From: Hyphomonas sp.
Lineage (GTDB): Bacteria; Pseudomonadota; Alphaproteobacteria; Caulobacterales; Hyphomonadaceae
Direction: 5' to 3'
Assembly (NCBI GenBank): GCA_024743015.1
Contig: JANSXJ010000224.1
Coordinates: 1 to 6,141, forward strand
DNA length: 6,141 nt
This document shows positions 1 to 5,212 of this stretch, in pieces. How positions within the stretch are numbered: position 1 is the stretch's first letter; every line of letters begins with the position of its first letter. The notes under the pieces were generated by a model, which was not told the origin of the DNA, did not search any database, and saw nothing but the letters and a program-made list of their open reading frames with translations. The position numbers were made by a program, and so were the translations under genes.

Positions 1-86
1 CCCCAAGTTGAACGGGTCTGGTACTCAGTGCCGTCAGTCATGACGACAGTGATGAAGTGATAGTCTGGATGGCCTTCGGCTTTCAT
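1..86 (-). CDS. rpmE: 50S ribosomal protein bL31, 5' part (cut by window edge)
   Basis: This is the N-terminal part of bL31, a small protein of the large ribosomal subunit that lies at the bridge to the 30S subunit. The minus strand reads ATG at 86 and stays open to base 1 (28 full codons), giving [15 protein letters not shown] followed by [14 protein letters not shown]. The HPDYH block near residue 6 and the TRSTWG block near residue 24 are the bL31 signature as I know it. An AGAGG ribosome binding site lies 8 nt before the ATG. Residues 16 and 18, cysteines in zinc-binding bL31 such as that of E. coli, are Met and Asp here, so this is probably the zinc-independent form common in Alphaproteobacteria. 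The C-terminal half is outside the window, so the second cysteine pair cannot be checked. The gene diverges from the secreted protein at 273. Confidence 0.9.
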   Translation of the reverse strand, partial: MKAEGHPDYHFITVVMTDGTEYQTRSTW

Positions 87-272
87 CGCGGGTGCCTCTT
101 TGAGTCTGTTGCGGGACGATTACTGACCGGCCCTGGAATCTCGGAAAGCGCGGACATACAGGAAGGGACGAGGAAGAGCAAGCCAATTGAGTCAGGTCGC
201 TCTGTCGGAACTGACAGTGGCCAACCGAAACGGATGTGAGAGGATCTTTCTATCATCACAGGAGCCCGATTC

Positions 273-737
273 ATGCGCCTCATTTTCCGCCTCGCCATAG
301 CCTTGCTGTGCACCTCGTCCGCAATTGCTGCCAGCCAGGCGGAAGATATGCAGCTGCGCTATATCACCCTGGTCAATTATGGCGGCTATAATGTCGACCC
401 GGTCGTGCTTCACTGGAAGACGCCGGAGGGGGAAAAAGACTCCAAGAATCTCGGCGCCAAGATCGGTAAGAATGAAGCGATTTGCTACGATCTCACCAAA
501 GGCGGCGATGTGCCGGACGGATCAGAGGTCTGGCTCGTGGCCAAGATTGAAGCCGGTGAGACCAAGAATTGCCGCAAAGACCGCAAGCATATCTATAATG
601 CCAGCAGTTCTGAGACCTGGTGGCTGGAAATGGCCGGCACAACCTTCAACAGTAATCGCTGCGAGAATGTCAGCGACAAGAATAAGGATTATGGCACCGG
701 CACCTATGTCAAAGGCAATTCGGATGATTGCAGATAG
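273..737 (+). CDS. Small secreted protein of unknown function, four cysteines in mature part
   Basis: I do not recognise this 154-residue protein. Residues 1-20 or so form a clear Sec signal peptide: MRLIFR, then a hydrophobic core ending in SSAIAAS. Cleavage is likely after AIA or SQA, leaving a soluble periplasmic or secreted domain of about 130 residues. The mature part has four cysteines (residues 71, 100, 130 and 153), enough for two disulfides, and many Lys, Asp, Gly and Asn residues. It looks like a small beta-rich domain (LRYITLVNYGGYNVDPVVLHW near the start, SEVWLVAKIEAGE near residue 84). The start is supported by AGGAG at 260-264, 8 nt before the ATG. It stands alone, divergent from rpmE and convergent with the DUF2270 gene 40 nt away. 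Confidence is high that it is a real exported protein; its function is unknown. Confidence 0.8.
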   Translation: MRLIFRLAIALLCTSSAIAASQAEDMQLRYITLVNYGGYNVDPVVLHWKTPEGEKDSKNLGAKIGKNEAICYDLTKGGDVPDGSEVWLVAKIEAGETKNCRKDRKHIYNASSSETWWLEMAGTTFNSNRCENVSDKNKDYGTGTYVKGNSDDCR

Positions 738-777
738 GCGAGACAGGCAGCTTTTCCCGGCATGAATGCCAGAGGCT

Positions 778-1488
778 TTACCCTTTGTCCGCAGCGACCC
801 CAGACGCCAGTTCAGGGTCCAGATAATCGGCGGTGATGCGTTTGTCCGCTTTCTCCAGACGCCACGTATAGTAGGCGAACGCCATCCATGCGAGATGAAA
901 TACAACCCCGGCAATAAGGGCTAACCAGCCCGGTATCGGCCCGATATGCGCGCGATGCAGAAACTCGTCCACCGAGCCGACATCCGTCGGATGCATTCCG
1001 ATCTTCGCGTAATAAGCCGCACCCTGAATGAGGAAGAGCCAGCCATAATTGCGTCGCAGCCGACGCCCGACGGCGCGCATCGTGGAGATCCTGTGGCGCG
1101 GGCGCAAATAATCGTCCGAGAGCGCCGTTCCTTTATCCATCGCGATTTGGGCGCCCTGACCGCGTAGGATGGGAACGTAATTGGTGATCTCGATCATGCG
1201 CGCCCGGAATTTCCAGACATAGAAGTAACGGTAGCGACGCGCCTCCAGGATCAGGAACATGGCCGAGAGCAATCCCACCAGCACAATTGGAAGCGGCGAG
1301 GCCTGCTCATTCGCGAAGCTGACTGAAAAAGCGATCCCGGTGGAGACCACCGCCCAGTTCGTCGTCATGTCGAGGCGTTGTCGCCAGATCGTCGAACGAT
1401 AGACCTCCGCGCGATACAAGTGCGCGAGCGCGCCGATTTCGGCACTGCCATTTATTGCTTCAGGCGGGTCTTCGTTCGGATCCATCAT
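778..1488 (-). CDS. DUF2270 family integral membrane protein
   Basis: This 236-residue membrane protein matches what I know of the DUF2270 family, whose function is not established. The family's hallmarks are seen: an N-terminal HLYRAEVYRSTIWRQRLD stretch (residues 23-40) that runs into TTNWAVVSTGIAFSVSF, then a second hydrophobic segment (about 67-82) followed directly by the aromatic, arginine-rich LEARRYRYFYVWKFRARMIE block (81-100). A third hydrophobic stretch (about 148-164) may be amphipathic or a membrane segment, and a clear one spans about 184-207. The C-terminus is charged and cytoplasmic-looking. Two ATG codons sit back to back (1488 and 1485), and no good Shine-Dalgarno precedes either. 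A promoter-like element placed just before the ATG would give a leaderless message. It lies 23 nt after the stop of the upstream gene, so it may also be the last gene of that operon. Confidence 0.85.
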   Translation of the reverse strand: MMDPNEDPPEAINGSAEIGALAHLYRAEVYRSTIWRQRLDMTTNWAVVSTGIAFSVSFANEQASPLPIVLVGLLSAMFLILEARRYRYFYVWKFRARMIEITNYVPILRGQGAQIAMDKGTALSDDYLRPRHRISTMRAVGRRLRRNYGWLFLIQGAAYYAKIGMHPTDVGSVDEFLHRAHIGPIPGWLALIAGVVFHLAWMAFAYYTWRLEKADKRITADYLDPELASGVAADKG

Positions 1489-1494
1489 GGCTTA

Positions 1495-1522
1495 GCTATA
1501 CTCTGAATCGGTCAGCCGCCAA
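1495..1522 (-). promoter_or_regulatory. Possible leaderless promoter for the DUF2270 gene
   Basis: On the minus strand a TTGGCG hexamer (1522-1517) is followed after 16 nt by TATAGC (1500-1495). Six bases later comes the ATG at 1488, so the A of the start codon sits where transcription would begin. The -35 hexamer lies over the last codons of the upstream gene, whose stop is at 1514-1512. This fits the absence of a Shine-Dalgarno before this gene. It rests on hexamer matches only (4 of 6 for each). Confidence 0.35.
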
Positions 1523-2258
1523 TCTGGTCTTTCCGCGCATCGCAATAGCCCAATTCCTGAATGGCACGGTAGCCTTCCAGAACACGGCGCACTTCGCGCG
1601 TATCCTCGTCGCTACTGATGGCGCGAATACGCGGCAACAGGCCGAGCACATTTCCATCGATCCGGGACCGCCAGATTGAGTATCGCAAATTGCCTGGCGC
1701 ATCCGTATAGAGCAGCGCTTTTTCAAACCGCGGGCGATCACAGCGGGCCATGGCGAGCTCTGCGGCAGCGTGCGCGAGGTTGGGCTTTTCAAACGACGAC
1801 GACGATCGCGTGAGATCCAATAAAGCGTCATTCAACGCTTCCGAACCCGACGCGTCTTCAGTCATGAGGCGTTTGCCTGCAGAGAGCAGAGCATCCGCGC
1901 GTCCGAAATTGAGAGGCTCAGCACGATCCTTGGCGACTTGGATAAGGCGCGCTGTCCCGCCAGCCCGCAGCAAAGGTTCAGCCTTCTGCCAGCCAAAATC
2001 GGGATAGGTCTCGACCAGACCGGCCGTCGCCTGCAGCCGCGTTTCCCAATACTCGATCAGATCCTGATCGCCGGAATTGCTGGCGGTCTCAAGGAAGGCG
2101 GATGCTAGCCGAGCGCGCTTCTCTTCCGGCAAGACCAGGGCTGCGCTCCAAGCCGCGTCGAGCACACAGGCAGCCTCGGTTTTCTCGCACAAAGGGGTTT
2201 GCGCGCTCACCGCACTGCCCGCCAGCGAGGCCAGAAGAAGAGAAATCAGCCATTTCAT
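1512..2258 (-). CDS. Secreted alpha-helical protein of unknown function
   Basis: I do not recognise this protein. From the chosen ATG it is 248 residues long. The reading frame stays open upstream to 2474, but that part overlaps queF out of frame and reads like noise, whereas the ATG at 2258 opens a textbook signal peptide: MKWLISLLLASLAGSAVSA, with cleavage expected after residue 19. The mature part is rich in Ala, Leu, Arg and Glu, with short helical stretches (about 36-62, 65-82, 93-112, 119-134, 138-151, 160-184, 220-238), so a TPR-like or other helical repeat fold is plausible. No canonical TPR consensus is obvious. Four cysteines (24, 31, 173, 239) could pair in the periplasm. No strong ribosome binding site is seen, only CACCTGG just before the ATG. 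It sits between queF (61-nt gap) and the DUF2270 gene (23-nt gap). The ATG choice is fairly secure; the function is unknown. Confidence 0.75.
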   Translation of the reverse strand: MKWLISLLLASLAGSAVSAQTPLCEKTEAACVLDAAWSAALVLPEEKRARLASAFLETASNSGDQDLIEYWETRLQATAGLVETYPDFGWQKAEPLLRAGGTARLIQVAKDRAEPLNFGRADALLSAGKRLMTEDASGSEALNDALLDLTRSSSSFEKPNLAHAAAELAMARCDRPRFEKALLYTDAPGNLRYSIWRSRIDGNVLGLLPRIRAISSDEDTREVRRVLEGYRAIQELGYCDARKDQIGG

Positions 2259-2278
2259 CCAGGTGCAGTATCGTGTCC

Positions 2279-2309
2279 AAGCTGAACCCAATCTGAGTAA
2301 GCCCAGCTT
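2279..2309 (-). other. Possible RNA hairpin between queF and the secreted-protein gene
   Basis: Read on the minus strand, AAGCTGGGCTTA (2309-2298) can pair with TGGGTTCAGCTT (2290-2279) around a 7-nt loop. This gives 12 consecutive pairs, the outer six Watson-Crick and the inner six including four G-U wobbles. The wobble pairs become C-A mismatches on the opposite strand, so the fold is favoured only in the transcript of this operon. No T-tract follows, so it is not a standard terminator. A role in processing or in reducing downstream expression would be guesswork, and chance is possible. Confidence 0.35.
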
Positions 2310-2319
2310 AATCAGAATG

Positions 2320-2787
2320 TTAGCCCCGTCCCCGATAGGGGGCGACGCCTGTATCGGGAACGTAAAGTCCATCCGGGACGTCCCCGGTCTGCCAGAACAC
2401 ATCGATCGGAATACCGCCGCGGGGATACCAATAGCCACTGATCCGCAGCCATCGCGGCGACAATAAAGAGGCAATCTCTTTGCCCACTTTCAGGGTACAA
2501 TCCTCGTGGAAGCTGCCATGATTGCGAAAACTGGTCAGGAAGAGCTTCAGGCTCTTGCTTTCAACCAGCCAATCGCCCGGGGCGTAATCGATTACCAGGT
2601 GGGCGAAGTCAGGCTGGCCCGTGACCGGGCAGAGCGAGGTGAATTCCGGGCAGACGAAACGCGCCAGATAAAGCGTGTCTGGATGCGGGTTTTGCACCCG
2701 CTCGAGCTTCGCCTCGTCAGGGGAGGTCGGCGTCGCGCTCTGCTGCCCCAATTGGTCGAGATCGGAATAAATGTCCTTGTCCGCCAC
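2320..2787 (-). CDS. queF: NADPH-dependent 7-cyano-7-deazaguanine (preQ0) reductase
   Basis: QueF reduces the nitrile of preQ0 to the amine of preQ1 with two NADPH. This cytoplasmic step makes the base that tRNA-guanine transglycosylase inserts at position 34 on the way to queuosine. From the GTG at 2787 the protein has 155 residues, the size of the short, unimodular (B. subtilis type) QueF. All key parts are seen: the catalytic cysteine C53 in [12 protein letters not shown], the proton donor D60, the family motif ESKSLK at 76-81, and H94-E95 in FHED for substrate binding. Each is offset by two from its B. subtilis counterpart (C55, D62, H96, E97). The start is chosen because GGAGG lies 5 nt before the GTG; the in-frame TTG at 2799 has no such site and the ATG at 2789 is out of frame. 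It follows the exchanger stop by 1 nt, so the two are probably translationally coupled. Confidence 0.95.
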   Translation of the reverse strand: MADKDIYSDLDQLGQQSATPTSPDEAKLERVQNPHPDTLYLARFVCPEFTSLCPVTGQPDFAHLVIDYAPGDWLVESKSLKLFLTSFRNHGSFHEDCTLKVGKEIASLLSPRWLRISGYWYPRGGIPIDVFWQTGDVPDGLYVPDTGVAPYRGRG

Positions 2788-2788
2788 A

Positions 2789-3817
2789 TCAGCCTCCAAA
2801 AGTTGGAATCAGGTCGAAGCGCAGACCCATATAGAGCAAATAGGCTGTCAGCAGGATCCCGCCTTCCCAGCGCGCAATCTTGCGCCCGGTAAAAGCAAAA
2901 ACGAAGAGCAGGACAAGCGACAAGAAAATCGCTCCCATATCGGTCCAGGTCACCATGCTCGCGGCCTGACCAAACTGCATGGCAGCCACTTCCAGCGGAA
3001 CGTTCGCTGCGCCGGTTTCAACCAGCGAGAACGGAAAGACGATGGCTGAGATTCCGAGAATGCCGAGAATATTGAACACATTGGATCCGAGCACATTGCC
3101 TAGCGCCACATCGGCTTTGCCCTTTCGGGCGGCGACGACGGAGGTGACAAGTTCCGGAAGGCTCGTCCCGATGGCCACAATCGAAATTCCAATGACGGTT
3201 TCCGAAACACCGAAAAGTCGCGCCGCATCCGACCCGCCTTGAACCAGAAACTTGGCACCAAAGATGACCCCCACGATGCCACCCGCGGTCATCAGCAGAG
3301 ACAGCCAGATCGGGTCATCGTTATCAAACTCTCCGGCTTCGTGCTGGTGCATGCCGCCCGCCGCGCTATTGGCATTGCGGTCCAGGATTACCGAGACGAC
3401 GAGATAAGCAACCAGCAAAGCCGTAAACAGGATACCTGTCAGCCGGGTGAAGGCGTCCATCCAGACCACGACGGCAAAAACCCCTGTCACCGCAACCATG
3501 AAGAGCCCGTCGCGCATCAACGCTTTTGGGTTTGTCATGATCGCCCGAACGAAGGCCGCCGCGCCGATCACGAGCATGATGTTTGCGACATTTGAGCCGA
3601 TCACGTTCCCGATTGAGATCCCGACGGCGCCTTCCTGCAGGGCTTCCAGACTGGTGACAAGTTCCGGCAGGCTGGTTCCGAACCCAACCAGGGTCAAGCC
3701 GATGACCAGTTCCGACATACCGGCCTTGCGGGCGATCCCGACGGATCCGCGCACGAGGGCTTCGCCGCCCGCGAACAGCAGCAGAAATCCACCCAGGATC
3801 AGCATGGTCATCATCAT
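2789..3817 (-). CDS. CaCA-family calcium/sodium antiporter (YrbG-like)
   Basis: This 342-residue inner-membrane protein belongs to the Ca2+:cation antiporter family, which exchanges Ca2+ for Na+ (or H+ or K+ in some members). It shows the two inverted alpha-repeats that build the ion sites. Repeat 1 has [12 protein letters not shown] at 45-56 and [11 protein letters not shown] at 70-80. Repeat 2 has [12 protein letters not shown] at 215-226 and [11 protein letters not shown] at 240-250. The paired glutamates E52 and E222 correspond to the Ca2+-coordinating pair known from NCX_Mj. About ten hydrophobic segments are present, with a short histidine- and acid-rich central loop (about 146-169) and no large regulatory domain, as in prokaryotic members. 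Three consecutive ATGs open the frame; GGAG lies 9 nt before the first. It leads the minus-strand gene block and is divergent from the lipoprotein gene. Whether it exports Ca2+ with Na+ or with H+ cannot be read from sequence. Confidence 0.95.
   Translation of the reverse strand: MMMTMLILGGFLLLFAGGEALVRGSVGIARKAGMSELVIGLTLVGFGTSLPELVTSLEALQEGAVGISIGNVIGSNVANIMLVIGAAAFVRAIMTNPKALMRDGLFMVAVTGVFAVVVWMDAFTRLTGILFTALLVAYLVVSVILDRNANSAAGGMHQHEAGEFDNDDPIWLSLLMTAGGIVGVIFGAKFLVQGGSDAARLFGVSETVIGISIVAIGTSLPELVTSVVAARKGKADVALGNVLGSNVFNILGILGISAIVFPFSLVETGAANVPLEVAAMQFGQAASMVTWTDMGAIFLSLVLLFVFAFTGRKIARWEGGILLTAYLLYMGLRFDLIPTFGG
2793..2797 (-). promoter_or_regulatory. Ribosome binding site that fixes the queF start
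   Basis: GGAGG on the minus strand is separated by 5 nt from the GTG at 2787. It lies within the last codons of the exchanger gene. A tempting ATG at 2789 overlaps the exchanger TGA, but it opens a different frame that does not encode QueF. Confidence 0.7.
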
Positions 3818-3843
3818 CGGCTTTCGCTCCCAAACGCTTGGCG

Positions 3844-3873
3844 CCTATATGTGTACCCTTGCCAAGATGTCCA
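3844..3873 (-). promoter_or_regulatory. Candidate promoter for the exchanger-queF operon
   Basis: On the minus strand TGGACA (3873-3868, 5 of 6 to the sigma-70 consensus) and TATAGG (3849-3844, 4 of 6) are 18 nt apart. Transcription would begin near 3837, leaving about 20 nt before the ATG at 3817, which is enough to contain the GGAG ribosome binding site. It overlaps the candidate promoter of the divergent lipoprotein gene. Confidence 0.4.
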
Positions 3874-3887
3874 TCCGGGTAAATGAT
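3859..3887 (+). promoter_or_regulatory. Candidate promoter for the lipoprotein-VOC genes
   Basis: TTGCCA (3859-3864, 5 of 6) and AATGAT (3882-3887, 4 of 6) are separated by 17 nt. Transcription would start near 3894, giving a leader of about 29 nt before the ATG at 3923. It shares bases 3859-3873 with the opposing candidate promoter, so RNA polymerase could not occupy both at once. Confidence 0.35.
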
Positions 3888-3922
3888 TTCGATGTATCCG
3901 AACACCCCTGGAGCAAGCTCGA

Positions 3923-4399
3923 ATGCAGTATAAACCCCTTCTGATCGCTGGCACGCTCGCATTGTCGTTCTCTGGCTGCGCAGCCATCCCGCCCGACAGC
4001 GCCTCAACCATCACGCAAGCCTCGCCATCAATGGAAGCGCGGCTCCTCGAAGTGATTACAGATCAGCAGACCTCATGGAATGCCGGCGATATCGATGGCT
4101 TCATGAGCGCCTACTGGAACTCACCGGAGCTGAGATTCGCATCTGGCGGGACAGTTACTTACGGGTGGCAGGAAACCCGAGACCGCTACCACGCACGCTA
4201 TTCAAACAGGGCATTGATGGGGCAACTCCTGTTCGATGATCTTGAGGTCAACCTTCTTGGAGCGGACGCTGCGATCGTTCATGGTCGCTGGGCCCTTGAG
4301 CGCGAGTCGGATCGCCCGTGGGGCCTCTTCACCCTCGTCTTCAAACAGATTGACGGTCACTGGAAAATCGTCAGCGACACCACAACTTCGGCAGGCTGA
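3923..4399 (+). CDS. NTF2-like (DUF4440/SnoaL type) lipoprotein
   Basis: This 158-residue protein has a lipoprotein-type signal: MQYKPLLIAGTLALSFSGC, with C19 as the likely lipidated residue. The -3 position is Phe, less usual than Leu. A flexible Ser/Thr/Pro linker (20-36) follows, then one NTF2-like domain from about 38 to the end. Typical family features are the first helix with the QQTSWNAGDIDGFMSAYW pattern (48-65) and the closing beta strands around GRWALERE (121-128), WGLFTLVFKQIDGHWKIV (133-150) and SDTTT. Such domains form a cone-shaped pocket and serve as enzymes, binding proteins or immunity factors; no catalytic residues stand out. GGAG lies 9 nt before the ATG. The stop is 2 nt before the VOC gene, so the two are probably co-translated, which suggests but does not show a shared role. 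Anchoring in the outer or inner membrane, facing the periplasm, is inferred. Confidence 0.85.
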   Translation: MQYKPLLIAGTLALSFSGCAAIPPDSASTITQASPSMEARLLEVITDQQTSWNAGDIDGFMSAYWNSPELRFASGGTVTYGWQETRDRYHARYSNRALMGQLLFDDLEVNLLGADAAIVHGRWALERESDRPWGLFTLVFKQIDGHWKIVSDTTTSAG

Positions 4400-4401
4400 G
4401 C

Positions 4402-5142
4402 ATGACCCTTCCCCGCATTCGACAACTCGTTTTCGCCTCCAAGGACCATGCCGACATTGAACACTTGCGACACGTTCTGGATCTCGGCGAAGGCTATATC
4501 GATCCTGGCGTCGGCGAATTTGGACTGACCAATGGTGTGTTCGCCCTCGGAGATCAGTTTCTGGAAGTTGTTGTTCCGATCAAAGACGATACCGCGGCGG
4601 GGCGGTTCATCGACCGGTCGGGCGGCGTCGGTGGCTATATGGCGATTTTCCAAACCAATGACCTTGCAGGCGTGCGGCGGCGCGCCGACGATTTGCACAT
4701 TCGCCGCGTCTGGAACATTGACCGGCCTGATATCTCAGCCAGCCACCTTCACCCAGCCGATATCGGGGCTGCGATCGTATCGATCGATGAAGCACACCCG
4801 GAAGGCTCCTGGCTGTGGGGTGGCCCCGGATGGCGCGACAAGAGCCGCCCCGGAAGTCTGGTCCGCTTGGACGTCGACGCAGTAGATCCACAAGCCCTGA
4901 GCGAGCGTTGGGGACGCGTCCTTCGTGTGCCGTCTCAGTCAGTCGGAAACGGCATTTACGATCTTGAACTGGGCGAACACATCATTTCGTTCAGACCCGG
5001 CGAACGAGATTTCCTTTCGGGATACGTCCTGCGCCATCCGGACCCACAGGGCTGCATCGATCGCGCCCGAGAGGTGGGCCTGGAGATCGATTCACAGTCA
5101 TTCACGTTCACCGGTGTACGCATTTCCTTCGCTTCTGATTGA
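4402..5142 (+). CDS. Glyoxalase-like VOC superfamily protein
   Basis: This 246-residue cytoplasmic protein looks like a glyoxalase-like (PF13468 type) member of the vicinal oxygen chelate superfamily, which includes dioxygenases, isomerases and resistance proteins. The N-terminal strand RIRQLVFASKD (5-15) is in the place of the usual RIDHIVLAVKD. It is followed by a GFGLTNGVFALGDQFLEVVVP-like stretch (39-59), in which E55 is a plausible metal ligand. A second half begins at about 151 (GSLVRLDVDAVDPQAL) and contains GIYDLELGEHIISFRPG (184-200). The usual metal-binding His of the first strand is Gln here (Q8), so metal binding may be altered or lost. The start is the ATG 2 nt after the lipoprotein stop; only a weak AGG precedes it, in keeping with translational coupling. 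The substrate cannot be inferred. Confidence 0.8.
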   Translation: MTLPRIRQLVFASKDHADIEHLRHVLDLGEGYIDPGVGEFGLTNGVFALGDQFLEVVVPIKDDTAAGRFIDRSGGVGGYMAIFQTNDLAGVRRRADDLHIRRVWNIDRPDISASHLHPADIGAAIVSIDEAHPEGSWLWGGPGWRDKSRPGSLVRLDVDAVDPQALSERWGRVLRVPSQSVGNGIYDLELGEHIISFRPGERDFLSGYVLRHPDPQGCIDRAREVGLEIDSQSFTFTGVRISFASD

Positions 5143-5166
5143 TCCTGATAGCAAGCGCGCTACAAC
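5139..5166 (+). promoter_or_regulatory. Weak candidate promoter before the ion channel
   Basis: TTGATC (5139-5144), which overlaps the VOC gene's stop codon, and TACAAC (5161-5166) are 16 nt apart; each matches 4 of 6 consensus bases. Transcription would begin near 5173, just at the ribosome binding site of the 8-codon leader ORF. If false, the channel gene is simply third in the plus-strand operon after a 66-nt gap. Confidence 0.25.
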
Positions 5167-5185
5167 CCCTTGGGAAGAATCACGC

Positions 5186-5212
5186 ATGGATCGCAGAAGC
5201 AGGCAGGCATGA
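5186..5212 (+). CDS. Possible 8-codon leader ORF overlapping the channel start
   Basis: ATG at 5186 opens MDRRSRQA and stops with TGA at 5210-5212, which overlaps the ATG of the channel gene as ATGA. GGAAG at 5173-5177 lies 8 nt before this ATG and is a better ribosome binding site than the AGG before the channel's own start. Ribosomes that finish the leader could restart on the channel. The peptide is arginine-rich. It may be a chance ORF. Confidence 0.35.
   Translation: MDRRSRQA

Noticed and set aside
153..181. Promoter-like TTGCTC - 17 nt - TATGTC on the minus strand before rpmE
   Set aside because: Only 3 of 6 bases match consensus in each hexamer, so chance cannot be excluded. No better candidate was seen between 87 and 272.
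202..217. Inverted repeat CTGTC/GACAG before the secreted-protein gene
   Set aside because: Only 5 bp per arm around a 6-nt loop; this is expected by chance.
325..765. Plus-strand frame of 146 codons over the secreted-protein gene
   Set aside because: Arginine-, proline- and serine-rich shadow without a ribosome binding site; the frame from 273 has a signal peptide and AGGAG.
759..770. GGCAT-GA-ATGCC palindrome between the convergent genes at 737 and 778
   Set aside because: The loop is too small, the stem short, and no T-tract follows on either strand, so it is not a convincing terminator.
2259..2474. Upstream extension of the secreted helical protein to a start at 2474
   Set aside because: It overlaps queF out of frame, reads as low-quality sequence, and would bury a clear signal peptide that begins at 2258.
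3366..4007. Long minus-strand frame of 213 codons
   Set aside because: It is a shadow of the exchanger gene and its promoter region, rich in Arg and Gly, with no recognisable domain.
5170..5208. TTG start adding 13 residues to the ion channel
   Set aside because: No ribosome binding site precedes it, and the added residues are not part of the channel fold; the ATG at 5209 is preferred.
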